Source: Yeosuana aromativorans (lineage in GTDB: Bacteria; Bacteroidota; Bacteroidia; Flavobacteriales; Flavobacteriaceae). Taken from it: a DNA stretch of 64,000 bases. The stretch covers positions 399,942 through 463,941 of the forward strand of contig NZ_BMNR01000002.1 in NCBI RefSeq assembly GCF_014646655.1. Direction: 5' to 3'. The notes beneath the pieces were generated by a model. The model was not told the DNA's origin. It made no database searches and saw only the letters and a list, made by a program, of their open reading frames with translations. Both the position numbers and the translations under genes were made by a program. Positions 1 to 9,484 of the stretch are shown in pieces (the first letter of the stretch is position 1; the number at the start of each line of letters is the position of its first letter).

Positions 1-1
1 A

Positions 2-964
2 CCACTTAAAAAATGCCATCCATTCAATTATTTTCCTTACTTCTTTTTGATACCAATAATCATTTTTTGGTTAGCCTGTATGCTAACGTTTTCAAACTAT
101 ATGAGTCATACCAGTAGTGTATTTGTAATCTTGTTGTTTTTAAATATCTCTATATTGATAAGTATGTTTTTGTATTCATACAGATTTATGGATTTTTATG
201 CTGAAATCTCTTCAAATACAACAAAAATACACGACAATAACATAAAACTGAATATTCTAAATGACGAGCTAAAAGAGTCCAACAAATACCTTGCAGACTT
301 TGCCTCCATAACATCACATAACCTAAGAGAACCCATAGTAGCGTTAAGCGAACTGTGCAATTTTTATGAGGAATCCGTAAAAAAAAGACATCTTTCCCAA
401 AAAGAAATGCGAGACATGTTTAAAAGCAATATCCAAAGATTGGATGTTGGCTTAAACGCCTTAATCCAATATCATGAGTTTATTCAAGATGTCAATCAAA
501 AATTACCTCAAAAAATATCAATTGTAGAAAGCTTAGAGCAAACTTTTGAAAAACTTGATAATCAAAAACCAGAAGGAACTGTTGTGCAAGCCGAAATAAA
601 AAATAACATCAACCTGCCAAAAAGCCATATTAACAATATATTTTATAACCTATTGAGCAATTCCTTTAAGTATAAAAAAACTTTTGAGAATCTGAACATT
701 AAGATTTTAGCATACAAAACCAAGGATTCTTACAACCTGCTTTATAAAGATAACGGCATTGGAATTGATGTTGAAAATTATAAAGATGAACTATTTAAAC
801 AAGGCAGAAGGTTTCATAAAGAAAGTGGTCCTTCAAATGGATATGGCCTCTATTACTTAAAGCTATATGTAACCAAACTTAACGGACAGATAGATTTATT
901 TAGTAAAGTGGACAAAGGAACACTTTTCAGAATAAAATTAAATTACATAAATGGTAATGGGTAA
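2..964 (+). CDS. Sensor histidine kinase, 5'-truncated by window edge
   Basis: The frame is open to the first base, so the true start lies outside the window; the earliest start-like codon inside is TTG at 47. Hydrophobic segments at the N-terminus suggest a membrane-anchored kinase. A coiled region leads into an H-box of the Bacteroidota type (SHNLREP), with the phospho-accepting His about 91 residues after the TTG. The ATPase part has an N-box (NLLSNSFKYKK), G1 (DNGIGID) and G2 (GYGLYYLK). It overlaps the next gene, a lone receiver, by 14 bp, so the two are co-translated and probably form a phosphorelay. The input signal cannot be read from the visible part. Confidence 0.85.
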   Translation, partial: PLKKCHPFNYFPYFFLIPIIIFWLACMLTFSNYMSHTSSVFVILLFLNISILISMFLYSYRFMDFYAEISSNTTKIHDNNIKLNILNDELKESNKYLADFASITSHNLREPIVALSELCNFYEESVKKRHLSQKEMRDMFKSNIQRLDVGLNALIQYHEFIQDVNQKLPQKISIVESLEQTFEKLDNQKPEGTVVQAEIKNNINLPKSHINNIFYNLLSNSFKYKKTFENLNIKILAYKTKDSYNLLYKDNGIGIDVENYKDELFKQGRRFHKESGPSNGYGLYYLKLYVTKLNGQIDLFSKVDKGTLFRIKLNYINGNG

Positions 965-1373
965 AATAGCTATCATAGACGATAATTTATTTTTTAGAAA
1001 GATAACGTTCCATCTTCTTAAAAAAACAGGTGTTACAGAAGACAATATTCTAATGTTTGAAAATGGAAAAGAAGCTTTTGAATATATAATCAAAAATATA
1101 AAAAATAAAAACCTATTGCCAGAACTTATTTTACTGGACTTGAATATGCCCATTGTAACTGGTTGGAAATTTTTAAGCCTTTTTAGAATAGTTAATGAAA
1201 AACACAATTATAATCCACAAATCTATATTTTGACATCCTCAGTGGATCATAAGGATATCTCTAGGGCAAAATCCATTCACGAAGTCAACGGTTATCTTAT
1301 AAAACCAATAAAAACGAATGACTTGAATGACTTACTTAAAAAATCAGAATTAAAAATCAACGTTCCAGAATAG
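951..1373 (+). CDS. Single-domain response regulator (receiver only)
   Basis: This 140-residue protein is a CheY-like receiver with no output domain. The acidic pair is at residues 10-11, the phospho-acceptor Asp at 63 (LLDLNMP), then a Thr/Ser pair (LTSS) and the conserved Lys (IKP). It overlaps the upstream histidine kinase, its likely phosphodonor. The start could be either ATG at 951 or 957. The 3' end overlaps the 3' end of the convergent pyrF by 17 bp. Such stand-alone receivers often act as phosphate shuttles or bind other proteins; no target is visible here. Confidence 0.85.
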   Translation: MVMGKIAIIDDNLFFRKITFHLLKKTGVTEDNILMFENGKEAFEYIIKNIKNKNLLPELILLDLNMPIVTGWKFLSLFRIVNEKHNYNPQIYILTSSVDHKDISRAKSIHEVNGYLIKPIKTNDLNDLLKKSELKINVPE

Positions 1374-2172
1374 CCTGCATTTCCTGTTGTAACTCAAATG
1401 CTTTTTGAGCTGCCACTGTTGCAAAATCCACTTTATTAGATGCATAAATAATGCCTCTTGAAGAATTGATTAGCAATCCTACTTGTGCATTCATTCCATA
1501 TTTACAAACGTCCTGTAAATTGCCGCCTTGTGCTCCAACACCGGGAACCAATAAAAAACTTTCAGGAATAATTTGCCTTATCTCAGCTAAATATTCAGCC
1601 TTAGTAGCACCAACAACGTACATTAAGTTTTCTGAATTTTTCCAGGATTTAGAAGTCTCTAAAACAGTTTTGTAAAGTTCTTTACCTTCAACGGTTTTTG
1701 TCTGAAAATCAAAAGCCCCTTCATTGGATGTCAAGGCCAGCAAAATGGTATGCTTGTCTTTCATGGCTAAAAATGGCTCTACTGAATCTTTCCCCATATA
1801 CGGCGCAACAGTCACACTATCAAAACCCAAATCTTCTAAAAAAGCCTTAGCGTACATACTGCTGGTATTACCTATATCGCCACGCTTGGCATCGGCTATT
1901 GTGAAAATTTCCGGATGGTTTTCATTTAAGTAATTGATTGTTTTTTCTAGAGCCTTCCAACCCCTTAAACCATAAGCTTCATAAAATGCAGTGTTGGGCT
2001 TGTAAGCAACACACAAGTGATGTGTGGCATCTATGATGGCTTTATTGAATTCAAATATAGGATCATCTTTTGTCAATAGATGTTGCGGTATTTTATTTAA
2101 ATCAACATCCAATCCTATACAAAGAAAGGATTTCTTTTTACGAATTTCGCTTATCAGTTCTTGTGTTGTCAT
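1357..2172 (-). CDS. pyrF: Orotidine 5'-phosphate decarboxylase
   Basis: The enzyme converts OMP to UMP, the last step of de novo pyrimidine synthesis, in the cytoplasm. The catalytic Asp-x-Lys-x-x-Asp signature (DAKRGD) is at residues 94-99, and the 271-residue length fits the longer PyrF subfamily rather than the E. coli type of about 240 residues. I use the ATG at 2172 (MTTQEL); an in-frame TTG at 2190 lies inside a terminator-like hairpin and is unlikely to be used. It lies just downstream of prfA in the same direction, but the hairpin between them probably limits cotranscription. Confidence 0.93.
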   Translation of the reverse strand: MTTQELISEIRKKKSFLCIGLDVDLNKIPQHLLTKDDPIFEFNKAIIDATHHLCVAYKPNTAFYEAYGLRGWKALEKTINYLNENHPEIFTIADAKRGDIGNTSSMYAKAFLEDLGFDSVTVAPYMGKDSVEPFLAMKDKHTILLALTSNEGAFDFQTKTVEGKELYKTVLETSKSWKNSENLMYVVGATKAEYLAEIRQIIPESFLLVPGVGAQGGNLQDVCKYGMNAQVGLLINSSRGIIYASNKVDFATVAAQKAFELQQEMQAILER

Positions 2173-2177
2173 ATTAC

Positions 2178-2201
2178 AAAAAAGCCTCAAAAAAGAGGCT
2201 T
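2178..2201 (-). terminator. Terminator-like hairpin between prfA and pyrF
   Basis: A 7-bp stem (AAGCCTC/GAGGCTT) with a six-base loop is followed on the minus strand by a short T run. It sits between the prfA stop and the pyrF start, ending only 5 bp before the pyrF ATG, so it could either end the prfA message or shape the pyrF leader. Confidence 0.6.
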
Positions 2202-2208
2202 GGTGGTT

Positions 2209-3285
2209 TTAAATTACATCTTGATTGGCTTTTAACTTCTCTGTATTTTCGGCCAATTGCAATTCATCTATTATCTTTTGAATATCCCCATTCACGATGT
2301 TTGATAAATCATAAAGTGTCAACCCTATTCTGTGATCGGTTACACGTCCTTGCGGGTAATTGTATGTTCTAATTTTGGCACTCCTGTCACCAGATGTTAC
2401 CATGGAACCTCGTTTGGCAGCATCTTCCTCATTTTTCTTGGCCAATTCCATTTCGTACAATCTAGATCGTAACACCCTAAAAGCTTTTTCCTTGTTTTTA
2501 TGCTGCGACTTTTGATCTTGGCATTGCGCTACCAAACCCGTTGGAATATGCGTTAATCGCACAGCGGAATATGTGGTATTAACAGACTGCCCTCCAGGTC
2601 CTGATGAACAGAAAAAGTCAATTCTTACATCTTTGGGGTTGATTTCTACATCAAATTCCTCTGCTTCTGGAAATACCATTACAGTAGCGGCACTTGTGTG
2701 TACACGACCTTGTGTTTCGGTTTGTGGCACGCGTTGTACACGGTGCACACCTGCTTCAAACTTCAATGTCCCGTAAACCTCTTCACCTGATACTTCAAAC
2801 TGGATTTCCTTAAAACCACCATTGGTACCCTCACTGAAATCCACTACATCTACCTTCCAACCCTTGCTTTCGCAGTATTTAGAGTACATCCTAAACAAAT
2901 CACCTGCAAAAATACTGGCCTCATCACCACCGGTTCCGGCCCTTAACTCAACAACAGCGTTTTTGGAATCCTCTGGATCTTTTGGTATCAACAAAAATTT
3001 GATTTCATCTTCCAGTTGTGGTATTCTGGCTTTGGCTTCCTCATATTGCATTTTGGCCATATCCACCATTTCAGGGTCACCTCCTTCTGAAATAATATCT
3101 TCGGCTTCAGCCAAATTATCTAAGAGGGTTTTATACTCGTTTCGTTTTTCAACAAGAACTTTTAAATCTTTATATTCTTTGTTTAAAGCTATATATCGTT
3201 TTTGGTCGGTCATGATATCCGGTTGAATGATCAAATCACTCACTTCATCAAAACGTTGCTTTATTATTTGTAATTTCTCTAACAT
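2209..3285 (-). CDS. prfA: Peptide chain release factor 1
   Basis: RF1 recognises UAA and UAG stop codons and triggers release of the nascent chain on the ribosome. The protein has the expected length of 358 residues. The peptidyl-tRNA hydrolysis motif GGQ is at 231-233 (context [12 protein letters not shown]) and the stop-codon-reading P-x-T tripeptide is PQT at 187-189, which distinguishes it from RF2 (SPF). The ATG at 3285 matches the usual RF1 N-terminus. pyrF follows it downstream. Confidence 0.97.
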   Translation of the reverse strand: MLEKLQIIKQRFDEVSDLIIQPDIMTDQKRYIALNKEYKDLKVLVEKRNEYKTLLDNLAEAEDIISEGGDPEMVDMAKMQYEEAKARIPQLEDEIKFLLIPKDPEDSKNAVVELRAGTGGDEASIFAGDLFRMYSKYCESKGWKVDVVDFSEGTNGGFKEIQFEVSGEEVYGTLKFEAGVHRVQRVPQTETQGRVHTSAATVMVFPEAEEFDVEINPKDVRIDFFCSSGPGGQSVNTTYSAVRLTHIPTGLVAQCQDQKSQHKNKEKAFRVLRSRLYEMELAKKNEEDAAKRGSMVTSGDRSAKIRTYNYPQGRVTDHRIGLTLYDLSNIVNGDIQKIIDELQLAENTEKLKANQDVI

Positions 3286-3403
3286 TTACCTTTTTAAATT
3301 GTGCATCAAAAATACGATAATTTATGAATTCTATACATTAACCTGATTATCTTATAAAGAGTTATTATTATATTCTTTATTTTTAAGTCGATATCATAAA
3401 ATC

Positions 3404-3694
3404 ATGCAAAAACTAATCACTATATTTCATTTCTACAAATCTTTTTTAATTTGGTCTTTGAGTATTAGCATCGTTTTTTTTATTCTTTTTGAACATACCA
3501 TTTTTCTTGTTGTTTTAGGTAAGGTGATTTTAATTTCCTCATTGGCCTATCTTATTATGTATTCACCTAGTAAGGAAAAATTAATATTTTATAAAAATTT
3601 GAGCATTTCAAATTTTAAATTGTTTTTCACATTCTTTATTATTGACTTTTTAATTACAGTGCCTCTGCTTTTAATAATTAAAAAACTAACATGA
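3404..3694 (+). CDS. Small membrane protein, partner of ABC ATPase
   Basis: I do not recognise a family. The 96-residue protein is strongly hydrophobic, with about three predicted membrane helices (roughly 14-34, 36-53 and 70-92) and a basic C-terminus. Its stop overlaps the start of the next gene, an ABC ATPase (ATGA overlap at 3691-3694), so the pair is translationally coupled. It may be a minimal membrane subunit or an accessory to an exporter; at this size it cannot be a typical six-helix ABC permease. Confidence 0.6.
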   Translation: MQKLITIFHFYKSFLIWSLSISIVFFILFEHTIFLVVLGKVILISSLAYLIMYSPSKEKLIFYKNLSISNFKLFFTFFIIDFLITVPLLLIIKKLT

Positions 3695-4356
3695 TTGTTG
3701 AAATAGACAATGTAGAACTTTACTTTAAAGAAAAACGTATTCTAAACGGCATTTATTTAAAAGCTGAAAGTGGTAAAGTAACAGGCATTTTAGGTAGTAA
3801 TGGCTGTGGAAAAAGCTGTTTGTTAAAAATAATTTTTGGTGAATTAAAACCAAAATATAAATTAATAAGAGTTGACAAAAAACCTATTTTAAAACCTTTA
3901 TACCAAACAAAATTAGTATCATATCTACCCCAACATAACTTTATACCGAATGCACTAAAAATTAAAACAGCTTTCAAACTTTTTAATGTTGACTGGATTG
4001 ATTTTATTGAAATATTCCCTTCATTCAAAACATTTGAAAACTTAAAATCAAAGAAGCTCTCAGGAGGCGAACGCCGAGTAATTGAACTTTATTTAATATT
4101 AAAAAGTTCATGTGAAATTGTTTTGTTAGATGAACCCTTTTCACATATTGCTCCTCTTTATATCAACCAAATAAAAACTTTGATTGAGACTGAAAAACAT
4201 AAAAAAGCTATTGTAATAACCGACCACTTATACAGGCACATTATTTCTGTTTCTGACACCATTTACCTTTTAAAAAACGGTTGTTCTAAACTTATAAACA
4301 ACCTCAAAGAGTTGGAGGATTACAAATATTTAAGCATAAACTCTTTGGATGAGTAA
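3691..4356 (+). CDS. ABC transporter ATP-binding protein (orphan)
   Basis: A single nucleotide-binding domain of 221 residues. Walker A is at 35-42 (GSNGCGKS), a Q-loop Gln is near 81, the signature LSGGE is at 123-127, Walker B ends in D147-E148 and the switch His is at 179, so it should hydrolyse ATP. The only linked membrane protein is the 96-residue product of the overlapping upstream gene; no full permease is nearby. The substrate is unknown. Confidence 0.85.
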   Translation: MIVEIDNVELYFKEKRILNGIYLKAESGKVTGILGSNGCGKSCLLKIIFGELKPKYKLIRVDKKPILKPLYQTKLVSYLPQHNFIPNALKIKTAFKLFNVDWIDFIEIFPSFKTFENLKSKKLSGGERRVIELYLILKSSCEIVLLDEPFSHIAPLYINQIKTLIETEKHKKAIVITDHLYRHIISVSDTIYLLKNGCSKLINNLKELEDYKYLSINSLDE

Positions 4357-4396
4357 AAAATAGCCTTAATTTTTAACTACTTAAAAATTTATTAAT

Positions 4397-6955
4397 CTAT
4401 CCACATTTTGAAGACCCACAATCCTTACAAGTCAAGCAACCTTCTTGGTAAATTAAATTTTCAGATTTACAATTATCACAAACATGTCCTTTGGCTTGTG
4501 TACCATCCTCAACATAACGCTTTAAGGCTCTTACCACACCGTTTTTCCATGTATTGATGGATTCACTATCCAATTGCAAACTATTAATTAAATCTACAAT
4601 TTTATCAATGGGCATTCCATAACGAAGGGTGCTGGAAATTAACTTGGCATAATTCCAAAACTCCGGATTAAATTTATGAGAGAGCCCCTCAATGGTTGTT
4701 TTGTAACCTCTTTTATTTTGATATTGAAAATCATAACGCGAACTGCCATCGTCATTCCTGCTTTTAATAATAAGCCCATTAACAACCCACCGTGGTATTA
4801 AAATACCATCTTCATCATCAGCCAAACCCGTAAAAATCTCATAGGGCTTGTCATCTATCAAACCAATAAAGGCAATCCATTTTTCCTTACTGTTCTGAAA
4901 GCGCACCACGTCAGCCTCTAAAACCTCTGGCCTTTTTGTTGGGAAAGCTGTCAATATATCTTGGGGCTTTTCTTCATTTTTTTCTTCATTTGATATCAAA
5001 ACCCCAGAACGTGAGCCATCACGATAAACCGTGACACCCTTACATCCTACTTCCCATGCTTTTAAATACAAGTTTCCTACCAAGTCTTCGGTAGCATCAT
5101 TAGGCAAGTTAATGGTAACACTTATGGAATGGTCTACCCATTTTTGAATAGCCCCTTGCATGCTCACTTTGCTTAACCAATCAACATCGTTGGATGTGGC
5201 TTTATAATAAGGTGATTTCTTTATTAAACCATCTAATTCTTCTTGTGTAAACTTTTTAGAAACATCAATACCATTCACTTCCATCCATTGTTTAAACCTA
5301 TGATGGAAAACTACATATTCTTCCCACGAATCCCCTACTTCATCAACAAAATCAACGCGAACATTTTTATCATTTGGGTTTACCTTACGTCTGCGTTTGT
5401 AAACTGGCATGAATACCGGTTCAATTCCTGAAGACGTTTGTGTCATTAAACTTGTTGTACCTGTTGGTGCTATGGTCAACAAAGCTATGTTGCGACGGCC
5501 ATATTCCAGCATATTATAATATAACTTTTCGTCTTCGTTTTTTATACGCTGAATAAATGGATTATTTTCTTCACGCTTAGCATCAAAAATTGCAAAAGCA
5601 CCACGTTCTTTAGCCGTATTTACAGATGCGCGGTAGGCTTCAATACACAATGTTTTATGAACTTCCAATGAGAAAGCATTCCCCGTTTCACTACCGTATT
5701 TGATACCTAAAGCTGCTAGCATATCGCCTTCAGCCGTAATGCCTATACCTGTTCTACGACCTTCCTCAGCTTTCTTTTTAATATTCAACCATAAATTCCT
5801 TTCGGTAGCTTTTACATCATCTAGTTCTGGATCTGAATCAATCTTTTCTAGGATACCATCTATTTTCTCAAGCTCTAAATCAATAATGTCATCCATGATG
5901 CGTTGTGCAGCTCCTACATGCTTTTTAAACAGCTCAAAATTAAAGACTGCATCTTTTGTGAACGGCTTTTCTACATATGAAAATAGATTAATGGCTAACA
6001 AACGACACGAATCGTAAGGACATAAGGGAATTTCGCCACATGGGTTTGTTGAAACTGTTTTATAACCTAAATCCGCGTAACAATCTGGAACCGATTCATT
6101 GATAATGGTATCCCAAAACAAAATGCCCGGCTCTGCAGATTTCCATGCATTGTGAATTATTTTTTTCCAAACATCTGTTGCATGAACCGTTTTAGAATAC
6201 TTAGGGTTTTTGCTAAATATTGGATATGTTTGCGTATAATCTGAATCAGATTTCACCGCTTTCATAAAAGCATCATCTATTCTTACGGATACATTGGCGC
6301 CCGTTACTTTTCCCTGCTCCAGTTTTGCATCAATAAAATCTTCAGAATCCGGATGGTTAATGGATACTGACAGCATTAAAGCACCGCGACGACCGTCTTG
6401 TGCCACTTCGCGTGTAGAATTGGAATAACGCTCCATGAAAGGGACAATACCGGTAGATGTTAATGCTGAGTTCTTCACGGGAGATCCTTTTGGACGAATA
6501 TGTGATAAATCGTGACCAACACCACCTCTACGCTTCATTAATTGCACTTGTTCTTGGTCAATCTTCATAATACCGCCATAAGAATCCGACTCGCCTGAAT
6601 TGCCAATAACAAAACAATTGGAAAGCGAAGCTGTTTGGTAAGGGTTTCCAATACCTGCCATTGGACTACCTTGAGGAACGATGTATTTAAAATCTTTGAT
6701 TAGGTTAAAAACTGCCTCTTCTGAAAGTGAATTGGGATACTTTGCCTCTATTCTGGCAATTTCCTTAGCAATGCGTTGATGCATCTCATTTGGTGTTGCT
6801 TCATATAAATTACCATGGGAATCTTTTAAAGCGTATTTATTGATCCAAACACGAGCAGCTAAATCGTCTCCTTTAAAATAAATTACTGAAGCTTTAAATG
6901 CTTCGTCTTGTGTATAGGTTCTTGATTGTTTGAGGGATTGGGTTTCTACAGGCAT
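4397..6955 (-). CDS. nrdJ: Adenosylcobalamin-dependent (class II) ribonucleotide reductase, long form
   Basis: It reduces ribonucleotides to deoxyribonucleotides with coenzyme B12 as radical source, so it works with or without oxygen. The three active-site cysteines expected for the family are visible: C114 (SNCF), C306 (NPCGE, thiyl radical position) and C317 (DSC). The phosphate-binding APTGTTSL segment is present. The C-terminus ends in a Cys-rich CxxC...CxxC tail, probably zinc-binding and carrying the re-reduction cysteines. No ATP-cone is seen at the N-terminus. The length of 852 residues fits the long NrdJ form. A shorter paralogue lies at 29581-31299. I saw no cobalamin riboswitch in the 5' region. 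Confidence 0.93.
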   Translation of the reverse strand: MPVETQSLKQSRTYTQDEAFKASVIYFKGDDLAARVWINKYALKDSHGNLYEATPNEMHQRIAKEIARIEAKYPNSLSEEAVFNLIKDFKYIVPQGSPMAGIGNPYQTASLSNCFVIGNSGESDSYGGIMKIDQEQVQLMKRRGGVGHDLSHIRPKGSPVKNSALTSTGIVPFMERYSNSTREVAQDGRRGALMLSVSINHPDSEDFIDAKLEQGKVTGANVSVRIDDAFMKAVKSDSDYTQTYPIFSKNPKYSKTVHATDVWKKIIHNAWKSAEPGILFWDTIINESVPDCYADLGYKTVSTNPCGEIPLCPYDSCRLLAINLFSYVEKPFTKDAVFNFELFKKHVGAAQRIMDDIIDLELEKIDGILEKIDSDPELDDVKATERNLWLNIKKKAEEGRRTGIGITAEGDMLAALGIKYGSETGNAFSLEVHKTLCIEAYRASVNTAKERGAFAIFDAKREENNPFIQRIKNEDEKLYYNMLEYGRRNIALLTIAPTGTTSLMTQTSSGIEPVFMPVYKRRRKVNPNDKNVRVDFVDEVGDSWEEYVVFHHRFKQWMEVNGIDVSKKFTQEELDGLIKKSPYYKATSNDVDWLSKVSMQGAIQKWVDHSISVTINLPNDATEDLVGNLYLKAWEVGCKGVTVYRDGSRSGVLISNEEKNEEKPQDILTAFPTKRPEVLEADVVRFQNSKEKWIAFIGLIDDKPYEIFTGLADDEDGILIPRWVVNGLIIKSRNDDGSSRYDFQYQNKRGYKTTIEGLSHKFNPEFWNYAKLISSTLRYGMPIDKIVDLINSLQLDSESINTWKNGVVRALKRYVEDGTQAKGHVCDNCKSENLIYQEGCLTCKDCGSSKCG

Positions 6956-7129
6956 TGATTTTGGTTTAAGTTTTTTAGTTAATCATTTTAACAAATAACG
7001 TAAAAAAGTTAAACTTAAAACCTGACAAAAATCATAAAGTTTACAGAAAAAAATTATAAATAATTGATAATTAATTATTTAAATATTTATCAACATAAAA
7101 AAGTTAACAAATTTTTTATTTTTTTGATT

Positions 7130-8092
7130 TTAAAAATCCATCGCAAAACCAATGCCCAAAAATTGTTTCCATTGGGTTTTAGGTCCTGCCTCAACAAATT
7201 CACCTTCAATTTCGGATGGCTTAGTAGTTTTAACATCATCATCATAACGAATATGGGAACCCAATGTTGCCTTAACAAAACTGTTGACTTTAAAATCAAA
7301 ATTGATTTGCCAATCCACATCAATATTGCCAAAACTATTGATATAATCTGAATACAAACTCACTAAGTGCTTTAAGGTTATATTGTCAACCACTTCCATT
7401 TCGTAACTATTGGTCACCAGCACGCCAACTTCTTTTTGAATGCGCTTTCCCGCAATGATAACGTTTCCTGCATCATCCAAAACTGCTGGATCAACCCCAA
7501 AAGCACCTGCATTGGCAAGGTCTTTGTCCAATACAAAGGTTGTTTTTAAAGTCAGGGGCGAAAAATAAAAAGACATGTCTTCTCTATTTTTAGCATATTC
7601 CATACCACCACCAAAAAACAGATAACCAGGCGCCATTAATTTTGAAATTGGTTCATCTGTGTTCGGGTACTTGTACCCATTTGTGAATTGTGTTTTAAAA
7701 TTAAGTCTAGCTGAATAATACCAGTTGGACAAACTATCCGGTTTATACCCTAGATTTGAATTGATTTCAATTAAATCTTCGGTCTTTCTTAACTCCCTGG
7801 CTTGTTGCTTATTAATTCCGTATCTGGTAGTCAATCTGTTTTTCCAAGAAAAATACTTGTCCCGGTAATCTAAATTTGACTCTGAACTGAATAAGGCGGA
7901 AACTGAATTGCTACCTCCAGAGTTCCAGTTAACAAATGTAACTTCACTTAAATCAACCCCAACTTTATTGTTTTTTTTCCATTCAGGCCTGATTTCCTTT
8001 TCTTTATTGCCTCTCATAAACAGAGAGGTTGGTTGCGCGTGCAACAATTGAAGCACTAAACATAACGGAATAATCAAAAGCTTTTTATTCAT
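7130..8092 (-). CDS. DUF3078 family secreted or outer-membrane protein
   Basis: The first 20 residues form a signal peptide ending near LHAQ. The rest matches the Bacteroidota DUF3078 pattern: an early WKKNNKVGVDLSEVTFVNW-like segment, then alternating beta-rich stretches (NSNLGY, YYSARLNFKTQFTNGY) consistent with a beta-barrel or beta-sandwich at the outer membrane. The function of the family is unknown. It sits between purM and nrdJ in the same direction, with 75 bp to purM and 174 bp to nrdJ. Confidence 0.8.
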   Translation of the reverse strand: MNKKLLIIPLCLVLQLLHAQPTSLFMRGNKEKEIRPEWKKNNKVGVDLSEVTFVNWNSGGSNSVSALFSSESNLDYRDKYFSWKNRLTTRYGINKQQARELRKTEDLIEINSNLGYKPDSLSNWYYSARLNFKTQFTNGYKYPNTDEPISKLMAPGYLFFGGGMEYAKNREDMSFYFSPLTLKTTFVLDKDLANAGAFGVDPAVLDDAGNVIIAGKRIQKEVGVLVTNSYEMEVVDNITLKHLVSLYSDYINSFGNIDVDWQINFDFKVNSFVKATLGSHIRYDDDVKTTKPSEIEGEFVEAGPKTQWKQFLGIGFAMDF

Positions 8093-8167
8093 AGGCTGGT
8101 TATTCTAATTTAAAAAGAAAAAAATTTATCAATAATCATTCCATTTACAAACGAGTTAGTTATAAAT

Positions 8168-9346
8168 TCAATAGACAAACTCTCCAAACTCACTTTTTAT
8201 AGTAAGTTTAGACTGATTTGAAGATTCAACACGTCCTATAATTTGAGCATCAACATTAAAGGATTTTGAAATTTTAATAATATCATCAGCAATACCTGGG
8301 GACACATATAATTCCATTCTATGTCCACAATTAAATACTTGATACATTTCTTTCCAATCTGTTTTTGATTGTTCCTGAATCAATTTGAACAACGGTGGTA
8401 CCGCAAACATATTGTCCTTTATAATATGTAGATTTTTTACAAAATGAAGGATTTTGGTTTGTGCGCCACCTGAACAATGCACCATGCCGTGAATGCTGTC
8501 TTTTTTGCACTTAGATAAAATCGATTTGATAATTGGAGCATACGTTCTGGTAGGCGATAGCACCAACCGTCCTGCATCAATTGGAGAACCTTCCACGCTA
8601 TCAGTTAATTTCACTTGTCCTGAATACACCAAATCTTTTGGAACAGACGCATCAAAACTCTCAGGATATTTTTCTGCTAAATACTTGTGGAACACATCAT
8701 GTCTGGCTGATGTTAATCCATTACTCCCCATGCCGCCATTATACTCTTTTTCATAAGTAGCTTGACCAGACGATGACAGCCCAACAATCACATCACCAGC
8801 TTGTATATTGGCATTGTCAATCACGTCACTACGTTTCATTCTTGCAGTAACTGTGGAATCAACAATAATGGTGCGCACCAAATCGCCAACATCTGCGGTT
8901 TCTCCTCCTGTTGAATGAATGGTCACCCCAAAGTTTTTCAATTCAGATATCAATTCTTCCGTTCCATTGATTATTGACGAAATAACATCACCTGGAATTA
9001 CATTCTTATTTCTACCAATGGTTGATGACAGCATGATGTTATCAGTAGCTCCCACGCACAACAAATCATCTATATTCATGATTAAAGCATCTTGCGCAAT
9101 ACCTTTCCAAACTGATAAATCACCTGTTTCTTTCCAATACATATAGGCTAAGGACGATTTTGTTCCGGCACCATCGGCATGCATAATTAAACAATAGGCG
9201 TCATCATTGGTTAGATAATCTGGTACTATTTTACAAAAAGCTTGCGGAAATAATCCTTTATCAATGTTCTTTATGGCGTTATGAACATCTTCTTTTGATG
9301 CAGAAACTCCCCGAAGTGCATAACGTTTACTTATTTCTTGGCTCAT
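8168..9346 (-). CDS. purM: Phosphoribosylformylglycinamidine cyclo-ligase (AIR synthase, PurM-type)
   Basis: It closes the imidazole ring in purine synthesis (FGAM + ATP to AIR). The 392-residue protein has the PurM N-terminal pattern with a glycine-rich HADGAGTKSS segment, the conserved STGGETAD motif, and GLSSSGQATYE later in the chain. It is longer than E. coli PurM (about 345 residues), which is usual for the Bacteroidota form. ATG at 9346. The gene stands between a terminator at the glnN end and the DUF3078 gene. Confidence 0.88.
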   Translation of the reverse strand: MSQEISKRYALRGVSASKEDVHNAIKNIDKGLFPQAFCKIVPDYLTNDDAYCLIMHADGAGTKSSLAYMYWKETGDLSVWKGIAQDALIMNIDDLLCVGATDNIMLSSTIGRNKNVIPGDVISSIINGTEELISELKNFGVTIHSTGGETADVGDLVRTIIVDSTVTARMKRSDVIDNANIQAGDVIVGLSSSGQATYEKEYNGGMGSNGLTSARHDVFHKYLAEKYPESFDASVPKDLVYSGQVKLTDSVEGSPIDAGRLVLSPTRTYAPIIKSILSKCKKDSIHGMVHCSGGAQTKILHFVKNLHIIKDNMFAVPPLFKLIQEQSKTDWKEMYQVFNCGHRMELYVSPGIADDIIKISKSFNVDAQIIGRVESSNQSKLTIKSEFGEFVY

Positions 9347-9440
9347 GAAATAGAAATTGTGTTTTCAATTTGCAAAAGTAAGGATTGTTTACTTTTTACT
9401 TTAATTTTTTTTTCCGAATTTAAACGATTGATTACAAACA

Positions 9441-9466
9441 AAAAAAGGCCTTGATGTAAGGCCTTT
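9441..9466 (-). terminator. Rho-independent terminator of glnN
   Basis: A 9-bp stem (AAAGGCCTT/AAGGCCTTT) with a 5-base loop is followed on the minus strand by a T-rich run. It lies 18 bp past the glnN stop and before purM, so it ends the glnN transcript. Confidence 0.8.
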
Positions 9467-9484
9467 AATATTCTTGTTAAATAA

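Noticed and set aside
2822-3226. 134-codon open frame antisense to prfA
   Set aside because: It lies wholly within the well-supported prfA gene on the other strand and has no recognisable product; a low-complexity Ser/Pro shadow frame.
6956-7129. Cobalamin riboswitch upstream of nrdJ
   Set aside because: No B12-box-like or conserved core could be seen, and the region is only 174 bp of AT-rich DNA.
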